Of a stretch of 44,626 nucleotides of DNA, positions 18,881 to 28,098 are shown piece after piece. This DNA comes from Mesostigma viride (Eukaryota; Streptophyta; Mesostigmatophyceae; Mesostigmatales; Mesostigmataceae): positions 1 to 44,626 of the forward strand of contig RPFO01000142.1 in NCBI GenBank assembly GCA_009746045.1. Reading direction: 5' to 3'. Numbering within the stretch: the stretch's first letter is position 1; each line of letters begins with the position of its first letter. The position numbers and the translations under genes are program-made. The notes under the pieces are model-generated. The model was not told where the DNA came from and did not search any database. It saw only the letters and a list, made by a program, of their open reading frames with translations.

Positions 18881-20266
18881 ATGTCTGGCTGTCCGGTCCT
18901 CGTCCTCCGCGCCAAGGGTCCGCAGGACGCCTCGCTCACCGTCTCGCCCGTCAAGACCTTCTTCAAGTCGATCTACCCCCGCCACACCAACTTCTCGTTC
19001 GAGGACACGGAGGTCGTGTCCGTCGCCGGGAACCAGGGGTTCGGCAGGGAGGTGACGTTCCAGATCCCGAAGAGCGGCGATCTCGTCTCGAAGATGTTCC
19101 TGTATCTCGAACTTCCGCCCATCAGGGAGTGGAACACTAATCCTTCTCCCCCTTTCGGATCGGCGTGGTGGAAGATTTTCGACCCGTTCTATGACGATAT
19201 CGCGCGCATCCTCATAAAAAAGGTCGAGTTCAAGATCGGAGGAACCGTCATCGAGGAGATGACCGGCGAGTTCATGCACGTCTACGACCAGCTGTCCCGC
19301 GACCCGTCGACGTCCTACGTGGAGAACACTCCCGCGCGGCACGGCGGGTCGGTCCGCGTCGAGAACGGCGGACAGACTGGTGGAAGGAAGAGTTACATCT
19401 ACGTCCCCTTGCAGTTCTCGTTCTGCCTCGAGGACGGCATGGCTCTCCCCATGATCGCGCTGCAGTACCACGACGCCAAGGTCGTCGTGACGCTCAACAG
19501 CAAGGACGCGATCTTCACGCAGATGGCGGGCGGGAACAAGTACCCCGGCACCACCTTGAGTCGCGACCCGCAGACGTGGGCCACACTCTCGGGCGTGGCC
19601 GGTTACCGCAACGCGATGATGGAGTCTATGGACGACATCGCCAAGTTGCGGCTCGTGTGTCGGTTCGTATACCTGGACGATTTCGAACGTAAGCAGTTCG
19701 CGGAGGAGCGGCACCAGTACCTGATCACCGAGACCCAGCACTACTCTCATTACGTGACCGAGGGGTCCGGCCTCGAGACCATCGCCCTGTCGTTCAGTCA
19801 TCCCGTGAAGGAACTCATTTTCTATTACAAAGCCGATAACCGTCTGTCGGATCCGGAGACGTCTCCCGACCCGACGGCGGCGTATTGGAATTTCAAGAAT
19901 AAGAATAGCAAGTTCGGGGACGGCCACCTGTTCGAGAAGGCCAACCTGACTCTCAACTCGCAGCAGATGTTCGGCGAGGGCCGCGACCCGATCTACTTCA
20001 GCTACATCCTGCCTCTGCAGACCCACACGCGCCTGCCGAAGATGGGCCACGTGTACGTCATCCCGTTCTCCCTGGAGCCCGAGAACTGGAAGCCCACCGG
20101 CTCGCTCAATTTCAGCCGGCTCGACACCGTCAAGCTGGTTCTGCTGGGTCTCCAGAAGAACAGCACGACGGCCCGCATCCCGAAGGGCGTCATCGAGATC
20201 TACGCGCGCTCCTTCAACGTGATGGCGATCGCGTCCGGTATGGGCGGCAAGCGTTTCGCGTCGTAA
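18881..20266 (+). CDS. Major capsid protein 4, 461 aa
   Basis: Compact, standard-length double jelly-roll MCP and the best candidate for the main capsid protein. The N-terminus is MSGCPVLVLRAKGPQDASL followed by KTFFKSIYPRHTNFSFEDTE. The first jelly roll ends LPMIALQYHDAKVVVTLN, the linker is only about 45 residues, and the second starts LRLVCRFVYLDDFERKQF. Then SHPVKELIFYYKADN, NSQQMFGEGRDPIYFSYI and TGSLNFSRLDTVKL, ending SGMGGKRFAS. The frame is intact with strong GC3 bias. It has the clearest A-run plus TATAC promoter match. Confidence 0.94.
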   Translation: MSGCPVLVLRAKGPQDASLTVSPVKTFFKSIYPRHTNFSFEDTEVVSVAGNQGFGREVTFQIPKSGDLVSKMFLYLELPPIREWNTNPSPPFGSAWWKIFDPFYDDIARILIKKVEFKIGGTVIEEMTGEFMHVYDQLSRDPSTSYVENTPARHGGSVRVENGGQTGGRKSYIYVPLQFSFCLEDGMALPMIALQYHDAKVVVTLNSKDAIFTQMAGGNKYPGTTLSRDPQTWATLSGVAGYRNAMMESMDDIAKLRLVCRFVYLDDFERKQFAEERHQYLITETQHYSHYVTEGSGLETIALSFSHPVKELIFYYKADNRLSDPETSPDPTAAYWNFKNKNSKFGDGHLFEKANLTLNSQQMFGEGRDPIYFSYILPLQTHTRLPKMGHVYVIPFSLEPENWKPTGSLNFSRLDTVKLVLLGLQKNSTTARIPKGVIEIYARSFNVMAIASGMGGKRFAS

Positions 20267-20363
20267 ACGTCTCGTCCCGTCCCGTCCCGGACCAACCCGC
20301 TCACGTCCATGGGGCGTGTATTGGCTCGAAGGAAACATACTTTTTCTGTGTAGATCCGTAAGG

Positions 20364-20627
20364 ATGCCCCCTCGGACGAGGCCGATCAAGAGGAAGACGA
20401 GACATCGCGCGTCCAGCACGCTGGTCCTCCGCAAGCCGAAGATCACGGACGCGCCTCGACTGCCCCCTCCCCCGCCTCCCTCCTCGGTGGGCGGCGTGGC
20501 CGTTCCTCCCGCGCACGTGCTCACACGCATCGAGCAGCCCGTGTACATCATGACGCCCGCCGCCGTCCGGCCCGGCCCGGCGGCGCCCCCGGTTCCGGTC
20601 AGTACTCGTCTTTCCGTTCGGCGTTGA
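20364..20627 (+). CDS. Small basic Pro-rich protein, 87 aa
   Basis: ATG 20364 (MPPRTRPIKRKTRHRASS), preceded by a T-rich stretch and GTGTAGATCCGTAAGG. The N-terminal 28 residues are highly basic; the rest is Pro-rich (LPPPPPPSSVGG, AAVRPGPAAPPVPV). The 3' end overlaps the packaging ATPase gene by 29 nt on the opposite strand. Unrecognised; basic Pro-rich proteins of this size often bind DNA in virions, but nothing here proves it. Confidence 0.5.
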   Translation: MPPRTRPIKRKTRHRASSTLVLRKPKITDAPRLPPPPPPSSVGGVAVPPAHVLTRIEQPVYIMTPAAVRPGPAAPPVPVSTRLSVRR

Positions 20628-21402
20628 GTTTGCGCACTCGCGTGTTGACGACCTTCATGGACCCGCACTCGTCTCCGTCCGAGTCGCTTTTGTAATCCTG
20701 ATTATAATTCAAACGACTGTAATTCCAAAAACCGGGACTGCCGATCGCGAACTTCTCGCGCGGCGTCGCCTTGTACCAAAAGATCACGTCCTCGATACGA
20801 TTCGATTCGCTCGTGTGATCCACGACCAGGCACTCGTAGTTCTGAGTGCATTGGTCGAGGATCTCGCAAAACGCCTCGAAGGTAGGGATGACGCCAAAGT
20901 AGTTGCGATACAATCGCTCCCGATTCATGATGATGTTTTCCCGCAGCGCGAACACGTAGTCGATGTTGCTGCGGATGTCCGGAGTGACGTCCATGCTGTA
21001 CTGGCTGATGAACAGGAGGAAGATCTTCATGTGTCTCCCGTTGAGCGCGATCTCGCGGATGCACGGATCCCTCATCACGGTCCGGTCGTACACGCAGTCG
21101 TCCAGCACGACGAAACAGTTCCGCCCCTTTCCCGCCTTGCACAGCCGCTTCTGGTTCTTCAACAGAGCTCGCAACGCGGGCTTGTTGAAGGATTCGTACA
21201 CGAACAGGCTGGGGACGTACTGCTGCCAATGACGGTTCGACCCCTCGGTTCCGGACATCACGATGCCCGACGGGATGTTGCGCTTGTGGTACATGATGTC
21301 CGTGGCGAGCGTCGTCTTGCCGCCGCCGCGCTTGGACACGATGCACACGACCTTGTCGTCTCCGATCTTGGAGGGATCGAATTTTTTCAATTGAAGGTCC
21401 AT
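20599..21402 (-). CDS. A32-like genome packaging ATPase, 267 aa
   Basis: FtsK/HerA-superfamily ATPase of the poxvirus A32 type, which pumps viral DNA into the capsid. Start 21402 (MDLQLKKFDPSKIG). Walker A is SKRGGGKTT (residues 23-31) and Walker B FVVLDD (97-102), followed by CVYD and then FLLFISQYSMDVTPDIRSNIDYVFALRE, the arrangement usual in giant-virus copies. Length is normal. The C-terminus is hydrophilic (SDSDGDECGS...RKLNAERKDEY). It lies beside the MCP cluster, consistent with a morphogenesis block. The next gene on the same strand upstream would have been the JAMM protease now split by the mobile element. Confidence 0.92.
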   Translation of the reverse strand: MDLQLKKFDPSKIGDDKVVCIVSKRGGGKTTLATDIMYHKRNIPSGIVMSGTEGSNRHWQQYVPSLFVYESFNKPALRALLKNQKRLCKAGKGRNCFVVLDDCVYDRTVMRDPCIREIALNGRHMKIFLLFISQYSMDVTPDIRSNIDYVFALRENIIMNRERLYRNYFGVIPTFEAFCEILDQCTQNYECLVVDHTSESNRIEDVIFWYKATPREKFAIGSPGFWNYSRLNYNQDYKSDSDGDECGSMKVVNTRVRKLNAERKDEY

Positions 21403-21431
21403 TGATTCATATCACGACATTCGAGCGACGG

Positions 21432-21847
21432 TCACGGACGAGCCGCGCCCGCGCCCGCGCCCGCGCCCACGGGGACGTACGGGGTCTGCGTGTACGGAAA
21501 GAATAGTACGTGGATCCCCCGGCTCTTGCACAGTTTCAACCATTCGCGCTGGTGCCACCTCTCCGCCTCGTCCTTGTCCTGTTCGGTCCGCGTCTTGCGG
21601 AACCTCTTCGCGAACTCGTCCTGCAATTTCGTGAACGCGCCGCGGATCTCGGTCGTGACCCGCTTCCCGCGCGTCGAAATGGTCCGCACGAGCGAGGGCG
21701 TCAGGGTCATCACGAACACGCCCGAGTGGTTGAACACCATGTGGGAGATGTTCTCACTGCCCGCGTCGTCCAATATGATCCCCACGTCCGTGTCGCTCGG
21801 ACTCGACAGCGAACAGTCGGTCATCCCGCAACGCTGAGGATGGGTGT
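21432..21847 (-). pseudogene. JAMM/MPN protease, C-terminal part (split by mobile element)
   Basis: C-terminal two thirds of a JAMM (JAB1/MPN/Mov34) metalloprotease-like protein, the family that removes ubiquitin or similar modifiers. The gene reads rightward-to-leftward and enters from the mobile element at 21847. The first codons supply the second metal histidine and proline of the H-T-H-P motif, then CSLSSPSDTDVG, whose PSxxD gives the Ser and Asp of JAMM. The rest is a typical alpha/beta continuation (NHSGVFVMTLTPSL), a helical stretch FTKLQDEFAKRFRKTRTEQDKDE, WLKLCKSRGIHVLFFPYTQTPYVP, and a Gly-Ala tail. Alone, the first Met is at 21824. The other part is at 31199-31451. Confidence 0.8.
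21845..21847. repeat. Target-site duplication TGT (left)
   Basis: TGT abuts the left terminal inverted repeat; the matching TGT is at 31199-31201. Removing one copy with the element restores an uninterrupted JAMM frame, which supports these bases as the duplicated target. Confidence 0.7.
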
Positions 21848-21876
21848 GGGTGGTTTTACCGGATTAGGATACATTT
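21848..21876 (+). repeat. Left terminal inverted repeat (29 bp)
   Basis: Identical over 29 bases to the reverse complement of 31170-31198. It contains TTAGGATACATTT, and a second direct copy of TAGGATACATTT follows at 21884-21895. Confidence 0.93.
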
Positions 21877-22564
21877 TTTTGTCTAGGATACATTTGATGC
21901 ACTGTGCAGTTTTCAGATGTGTTTGTGGGGGTTGATTGCGCCTAGCATGCATTTTATTGAAGCAATGAGTTTCCCAAGATATACATTATATAAACTAAGA
22001 CAATTGACCCATTAACGCAATGAGACAACATCAATGAGACAACATATGCCAATTGAAGGCTGCCCGCAACTTTATTCCAAGTTCATTATTATATGATTCC
22101 AAGACCATAACTCTTCCAAGACCGTACATCTTCAAGATATAGCACTACAGACACCCACGCGGCTTCCGCGGTCATCACGCTCCTCCTCCAAGACAACTCA
22201 ACCTTACAGGACGTTGGGCCATCATACGTCCGGAATAATTGTGTCACTTATTACATAACCAAACTTTTTGAGGGATCGCCATGGTTGCATGGTTTCAACA
22301 CATGCGCCCTGCACTCATGTGCATCAAAGGTGTTGCGTAGTGCCAACTCAGTGTCAAAGAACTGATTCAATAATATTTCCCGTATGGCCATGAAGGCCCA
22401 CATGAGTTAAACATGGCCGAGAGTGATTGCATCATCCTTCTTGGCGACATCGGTCTTGACGACGTCGATGGGGAAGACGGCAGCACCTGCATGTGAACAA
22501 AAGAATCCATGAACTGTGGCATCCAAAGGCAACAACATATTAGCATCCCATTGAACACGAAGCC
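21877..22564. other. Left subterminal region of the element, no gene seen
   Basis: AT-richer than the virus. It has a second TAGGATACATTTG (21884-21896) and two GAGACAACA copies (22022 and 22036) that recur near the right end (30730-30795). The phrase GCCAACTCAGTG (about 22344) also recurs near 30486. Such repeats at both ends could be transposase-binding sites. No convincing reading frame or RNA gene is visible. Confidence 0.6.
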
Positions 22565-23545
22565 ACGCTGACCCGGCCATCCAGCCGCCCACGCAGCCAC
22601 AGAGCCAGCCAGCCACGCAGTGACGCACCCACCCAGCCACACATCCACGCATCCACGCACCCCGCCACCCCCCCCCCCCAGCCAACCACGCAGCCACGCA
22701 GCCACGCAGCCACGCAGCAGCGCAGCCACGCAGCCACACAGCCACGCACCCTCCTTTCCAGCCACGCAGCCACGCAGCCACGCAGCCACGCAGCCACGCA
22801 GCCACGCAGCCACGCAGCAGCGCAGCTACGCAGCCACACAGCCACGCACCCTCCTTTCCAGCCAAGCAGCCACGCAGCCACGCAGCCACGCAGCCACGCA
22901 GCAGCGCAGCCACGCAGCCACACAGCCACGCACCCTCCTTTCCAGCCACGCAGCCACGCAGCCACGCAGCAGCGCAGCCACGCAGCCACACAGCCACGCA
23001 CCCTCCTTTCCAGCCAAGCAGCCACGCAGCCACGCAGCCACGCAGCCACGCAGCCACGCAGCAGCGCAGCCACGCAGCCACACAGCCACGCAGCCACGCA
23101 GCCACGCAGCAGCGCAGCCACGCAGCCACGCAGCAGCGCAGCCACGCAGCCACACAGCCACGCACCCTCCTTTCCAGCCACGCAGCCACGCAGCCACGCA
23201 GCCACGCAGCCACGCAGCCACGCAGCCACGCAGCAGCGCAGCCACGCAGCCACACAGCCACGCACCCTCCTTTCCAGCCAAGCAGCCACGCAGCCACGCA
23301 GCAGCGCAGCCACGCAGCCACACAGCCACGCACCCTCCTTTCCAGCCAAGCAGCCACGCAGCCACGCAGCCACGCAGCCACGCAGCAGCGCAGCCACGCA
23401 GCCACGCAGCCACGCAGCAGCGCAGCCACGCAGCCACGCAGCCACGCAGCCACGCAGCAGCGCAGCCACGCAGCCACACAGCCACGCACCCTCCTTTCCA
23501 GCCAAGCAGCCACGCAGTCACACAGTCACACAGTCAAACCCCCCT
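22565..23545. repeat. Octamer satellite GCCACGCA with higher-order units
   Basis: About 980 bp of 8-bp units (GCCACGCA, variants GCAGCGCA and GCCACACA), punctuated about nine times by GCCACGCACCCTCCTTTCCAG, often followed by CCAAGCAG. Because 8 is not divisible by 3, long open frames exist in several phases on both strands (for example repeats of AAWLRGCV); these are artefacts of the repeat, not genes. Confidence 0.9.
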
Positions 23546-23600
23546 ACACCCCCCCCCCACACACACACCCACCCCACCCACTCAACACTACACGAATGAC

Positions 23601-23736
23601 TCACAAAGAACTGCTGCACCACCGATGATCCCTGCGGGAACTGCTCTGCTGCCGACGGTCCCTGCGAAAACTGCTGCAGTGCCGACAATGCCTGTGGAAA
23701 CTGCGACATTGCCGACGCTGCCTGCGGGAACTGAAG

Positions 23737-23811
<75 letters not shown>

Positions 23812-23848
23812 AGTTGTTGCTGCAGTTGCTGCTGCAGTTGCTGCTGCA

Positions 23849-23899
<51 letters not shown>

Positions 23900-24247
23900 G
23901 CTGGACCACTTGTTTCTGCACCTCTTGACGCAGCTGCAAACCAAGCTCTTCAACCTTCTTGCTTTGGTTCTCCATAGCTCGTTGCATCTCTCTCATCGTC
24001 TGTTCCACGCCCACCAGTACGGGGGTCGGCGGCGGAAGCGGCTGGGTACGCTCTGGCTGGGTGCGCTCTGGCTGCCGTGCAGGACCTTGCCACATCGGCC
24101 GGCGCATTGGTGGTTTGCACCGGCCAAAAAATCTACTTTCATGGCACCAGATTTCTTTCCTAGCACCCATTTTCTACAATCGTCCCCGGCATAACACAAA
24201 TCAATCAATTCGTCCATGTCATCGCTTCGGCTATCAGCATCGGGCAT
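23601..24247 (-). CDS. Candidate poly-Gln protein gene (two overlapping frames)
   Basis: One minus-strand frame from 24247 begins MPDADSRSDDMDELIDL and contains CRKWVLGKKSGAMKVDF and HQCAGRCGKVLHG, with Cys/His spacing suggesting a small zinc site. A second frame (24170-23601) carries a coiled-coil-like stretch MREMQRAMENQSKKVEELG, then LQLRQEVQKQVVQLEQ and a long Gln run. Joined by a one-base shift near 24060-24100 they would make one protein: zinc-like head, Pro-rich linker, coiled coil, poly-Gln. It is unrecognised; a host or element gene. The shift could be an error or a hidden intron. Confidence 0.35.
23738..23897. repeat. CTG/CAG trinucleotide tract
   Basis: About 160 bp of GCT units, interrupted by CAGTTG motifs at about 23811, 23823, 23835 and 23847. 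On the minus strand it encodes poly-Gln. Confidence 0.95.
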
Positions 24248-24249
24248 AG

Positions 24250-24410
24250 TTCCCGTGGCTAGTGCCCATCATTCTTTCCACCTTGAGCGGGGCGAAGTCA
24301 CGAATTCAAGCGCGAAGTGCATTTGAATCAAGCGGGAACTGGGTGACACTGCTTGAAGACGTGCAGCTCCAAGGCATGCAAATGATGCAATGTATGAAAG
24401 ATACGATACG
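24250..24410. other. Spacer between poly-Gln ORF and satellite, no gene seen
   Basis: No coding signal. It includes TTCAAGCGCGAAGTGC and TTGAATCAAGCGGGAAC, a partial direct repeat, and runs into the GAAGACGTG satellite. Confidence 0.5.
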
Positions 24411-25595
24411 CAAAGTTCAGGTGTTCAGGTGAAGCCGTGAAGACGTGGTGAAGACAGGTGAAGACGCGGTGAAGACGTGAAGACGTGAAGACGTGAAGAC
24501 GTGAAGACGTGAAGACACGATACGGCAAGTTCAGGTGAAGTTCAGGTGTTCAGGTGAAGCCGTGAAGACGTGAAGCCGTGAAGCCGTGAAGACGTGGTGA
24601 AGACAGGTGAAGACGCGGTGAAGACGTGAAGACGTGAAGACGTGAAGACGTGAAGACGTGAAGACACGATACGGCAAGTTCAGGTGAAGTTCAGGTGTTC
24701 AGGTGAAGCCGTGAAGACGTGAAGCCGTGAAGCCTGAAGACGTGGTGAAGACAGGTGAAGACGCGGTGAAGACGTGAAGACGTGAAGACGTGAAGACGTG
24801 AAGACGTGAAGACACGATACGGCAAGTTCAGGTGAAGTTCAGGTGTTCAGGTGAAGCCGTGAAGCCGTGAAGACGCGAAGACGTGAAGACGTGGTGAAGA
24901 CAGGTGAAGACGCGGTGAAGACGTGAAGACGTGAAGACGTGAAGACGTGAAGACGTGAAGACACGATACGGCAAGTTCAGGTGAAGTTCAGGTGTTCAGG
25001 TGAAGCCGTGAAGCCGTGAAGACGTGAAGCCGTGAAGACGTGGTGAAGACAGGTGAAGACGCGGTGAAGACGTGAAGACGTGAAGACGTGAAGACGTGAA
25101 GACGTGAAGACACGATACGGCAAGTTCAGGTGAAGTTCAGGTGTTCAGGTGAAGCCGTGAAGACGTGAAGACGCGAAGACGTGAAGACGTGAAGACGTGA
25201 AGACACGATACGGCAAGTTCAGGTGAAGTTCAGGTGTTCAGGTGAAGCCGTGAAGCCGTGAAGCCGTGAAGCCTGAAGACGTGGTGAAGACAGGTGAAGA
25301 CGCGGTGAAGACGTGAAGACGTGAAGACGTGAAGACGTGAAGACGTGAAGACACGATACGGCAAGTTCAGGTGAAGTTCAGGTGTTCAGGTGAAGCCGTG
25401 AAGCCGTGAAGACGTGAAGCCGTGAAGACGTGGTGAAGACAGGTGAAGACGCGGTGAAGACGTGAAGACGTGAAGACGTGCATGCAAGGTATCAAAGATA
25501 CGATACGCCGCAAGTTCAGGTGAAGTCGTGAAGACGTGAAGACGTGAAGACGTGAAGACGTGAAGACGTGAAGACGTGAAGACCAGGACTGTCAC
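24411..25595. repeat. GAAGACGTG satellite with ~149-bp higher-order period
   Basis: About 1.2 kb built from GTGAAGACGTGAAGAC and GTGAAGCC units. The marker ACACGATACGGCAAGTTCAG recurs at about 24515, 24664, 24812, 24961, 25110, 25203 and 25351; spacings are 149, 148, 149, 149, 93 and 148. The 93-bp step is a unit with an internal deletion. Each unit also holds TTCAGGTGAAGTTCAGGTGTTCAGG. Confidence 0.93.
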
Positions 25596-25684
25596 GTGAA
25601 GACTGGGACGTGAAGGCAAGTTGCAGCACTCGGCCGCTGCAGTCGCACGCAGGTAGAAACGAGTATTGCTGCTTGAATCTGTCA

Positions 25685-25985
25685 AGACCCCATCGAATGT
25701 AAAACAGGTTTTTCGTAAAGAAATCCGATTTGTGGGCGGGCTTTACATATTGCTTCTGTCCAAGCACTACCGGATGTAAAACAGTATACTTCTTGAAGAA
25801 ATAAGTTGGGGCTTTGTTGGGCGTCACATTTGACCGGTGGGCGGAGTTTCCTGCTTCTGTGAAGGCGCCATCGAATGTAGATCAGTAGATTTTCTAAAGA
25901 AATCTGAGTTGTGGGCGGGGCCTTTATTGCTTGTGTCCATCCACCACCGGATGTAGAACAGTAGACTTATTGAAGGTGAATCACG
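25685..25985. repeat. Diverged ~178-bp direct repeat
   Basis: CATCGAATGTA at 25691 and 25869 begins two copies that share TAAAGAAATC and GTGGGCGGG. Within each copy, CCGGATGTA followed by ACAGTA and CTTGAAG/TATTGAAG (about 25771 and 25949) looks like a half-repeat, so there may be four related units of about 80-100 bp. Confidence 0.7.
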
Positions 25986-26116
25986 ATACAACAGCTGTAG
26001 TTGACAACATCATGACCGGCACATCTTTCCCCCACCGCTGCTCAACCCGGTCCCCCCCAAACTCCTCCACACTTGCCCACCTTTCCACCCTCCTCCACGG
26101 CCCGTTGTGTTTGCAG

Positions 26117-26892
26117 GCGTTGGCACAAAGGGAGGAGGCCGTGCGAGCCGGGAAACTCACGGTATGGTTTGATTTCTAGTTTTGTATTAGGACCCTAGGG
26201 TAGCTATGTTATATAGGCATGTCTGACAGCATAGCTCACCATTTCATTACCATGGGATGCTGAGCATACCATTTCCAGAGAGGTAAGTCAGTCACTCTTC
26301 GCAGTTGACAAGTCAGAGAAAGCAATCAAGTGCAGCGTTCACAACTCTTGCCGCTCGTAACCTTTTGTCTGCCCGGTTTGGCAGCTCCCTGTCTTTGCTT
26401 TCTCTCGTATTTCTTTCTTTTGTCTCTTTTCTACATCTTTCTTTGCTAATTCTTGAATATATGATGCTATTGTAGCATCCTTCTAGCGCGGATCGCTCTT
26501 AATATCCTTCTCGCGCACGTTTCCTCGCTTTTTCTCATGTAAGAGCGTCTTCCCTGCCCATGCAGCGTGTACCTGGTGTGTGTGGCTCTGCCTTGCCAAT
26601 CACAACTGACCGACATGCTGGTCAGGCACTGCAGGTCGTTGCCCTTGCGTGTGTGAACCTGCTGTTTTGGCTGTTCCCATGGCCGCTGCGTGTGTCCGTG
26701 AATGATACCATGGGAGGGAGACTTCTCCCATGGGTCCCCTTCGCTGACACTCGTGATGTAGGTTCGCGTCGACTTGTTTCTCTCACTGTGCCCATATTGG
26801 CCTCGCACGGCTTTGTCTCTCATTCCTTGTTTGCATGCGGCGGCGTGTAGACCATCATCTTCATCCGAGACCGCAACAGCAAGGGCCAGGAG
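26117..26892 (+). pseudogene. CFAP299: Captured CFAP299 gene fragment: two exons and their intron
   Basis: Exon A, 26117-26161 (45 nt), encodes ALAQREEAVRAGKLT; it is preceded by a pyrimidine-rich stretch ending TTTGCAG and followed by GTATGG. Exon B, 26851-26892 (42 nt), encodes TIIFIRDRNSKGQE, preceded by GTGTAG and followed by GTGAGT. Spliced in phase 0 they read as one block matching the conserved core of CFAP299 (formerly C4orf22, DUF4464), a cilia- and flagella-associated protein, where the motif REE..R.GKL..IIFIRDRN..GQE is diagnostic. The next family motif (SGYIDYAHRLK) is not found downstream, and no earlier exon is evident, so only a fragment is present. This points to a flagellated eukaryotic source. 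The match is from memory of the family, not a search. Confidence 0.72.
26162..26850 (+). other. Probable spliceosomal intron within the CFAP299 fragment
   Basis: 689 nt from GTATGG to GTGTAG. It holds pyrimidine-rich stretches (26385-26450) and no viral-like coding. An open frame at 26560-26850 has no recognisable product. Confidence 0.55.
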
Positions 26893-27058
26893 GTGAGTAA
26901 TTGCTGAGGGCATGGCTCCTATCCCTTGATGAGTCTAGCGCCATGTACCACCCTCTATGCCTGCATATAGGTGACGCATTGAAAATGCAAGCATCTTACT
27001 AGAAGTAGCACGGGCCTCCGAGGTGAGATTTTGCGCAGGCCTCATGATCCCAATGGAC
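26893..27058 (+). other. Sequence after exon B, no certain gene
   Basis: Begins with a donor-like GTGAGT. A candidate 32-nt exon (26939-26970, between TCTAG and GTGACG) would join in phase to the open frame that starts at 27039 after TTTTGCGCAG. This chain is possible but does not match CFAP299, so it may be chance. Confidence 0.25.
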
Positions 27059-27059
27059 C

Positions 27060-28080
27060 TGCGAAGCGCATGGCGCGCATGGGCGGCCGGCCGGCGCAGC
27101 TGGCATGCGGCGGGGCGGGGCTGTCGACGGGCGGCGGGGCAGGGCCGTCGGCGCGCGGGGGGCCAGCGGCGCTGCCGGTGCGCGCGGGCGGCGGGCCGGC
27201 GCACCTGGCATGCGGCGGGGCAGGGCTGTCGACGGGCGGCGGGGCGGGGCAGTCGACGGGCGGCGGGGCAGGGCCAGCGGCGCTGCCGGCGCGCGTGGGC
27301 AGCGGGCCGGCGCAGCTGGCATGCGGCGGGGCGGGGCTGTCGACGGGCGGCGGGGCAGGGCTGTCGACGGGCGGCGGGGCAGGGCCGTCGGCGCGCGGGG
27401 GGCCAGCGGCGCTGCCGGCGCGCGCGGGCGGCGGGCCGGCGCACCTGGCATGCGGTGGGTCGGGGCTGTCGACGGGCGGCGGGGCGGGGCAGTCGACGGG
27501 CGGCGGGGCAGGGCCGTCAGCGCGCGGGGGGCCAGCGGCGCTGCCGGCGCGCGTGGGCGGCGGGCCGGCGCAGCTGGCATGCGGCGGGGCGGGGCAGTCG
27601 ACGGGCGGCGGGGCGGGGCAGCCGGTGCGCGGCGGGGCGGCGCCGTCGGCGGGCGGCGAGGTGGCGCAGCCAGCGCGCAGCGAGGTGGCAGCGGCGGCGC
27701 AGCCTGCATGCGGCGGGGCAGGGCTGTCGACGGGCGGCGGGGCGGGGCAGTCGACGGGCGGCGGGGCAGGGCCGTCGGCGCGCGGGGGGCCAGCGGCGCT
27801 GCCGGCGCGCATGGGCGGCGGGCCGGCGCAGCTGGCATGCGGCGGGGCGGGGCTGTCAACGGGCGGCGGGGCAGGGCCGTCGGCGCGCGGGGGGCCAACG
27901 GCGCTGCCGGCGCGCGTGGGCGGCGGGCCGGCGCAGCTGGCATGCGGCGGGGCGGGGCAGCCTGTCGACGGGCTACGGGGCGGGGCAGCCGGCGCGCGGC
28001 GGGCCGGCGGCGCAGCCGGCGGGCGGCGGAGCGGCGGAGCGGCGGAGCGGCGGAGCGGCGGAGCGGCACAGCCGGTGCCT
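27060..28080. repeat. GC-rich tandem repeat (GGCGGGGC/GTCGACGGGC)
   Basis: About 1 kb of units combining CTGGCATGCGGCGGGG, CTGTCGACGGGCGGCGGGG, CCGTCGGCGCGCGGGGGG and CGCTGCCGGCGCGC. Read in frame 1 it gives repeated GGGPAQLACGGAGLSTGGG, but every frame on both strands is open, so it is treated as a satellite. The last part (about 28020-28065) collapses to a 9-bp unit GCGGAGCGG. Confidence 0.88.
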
Positions 28081-28098
28081 GAAAAACGCGGTCGCTCA

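Noticed and set aside
22407-23521. Several long overlapping ORFs (200-370 aa) encoding AAWLRGCV-type repeats
   Set aside because: They are forced by the 8-bp satellite, which is open in several frames on both strands; no non-repetitive domain is attached.
26939-27058. Extra exon joining the CFAP299 fragment to the GC-rich ORF
   Set aside because: Phase-compatible GT/AG borders exist, but the resulting peptide does not continue CFAP299 and short AG/GT pairs are frequent by chance.
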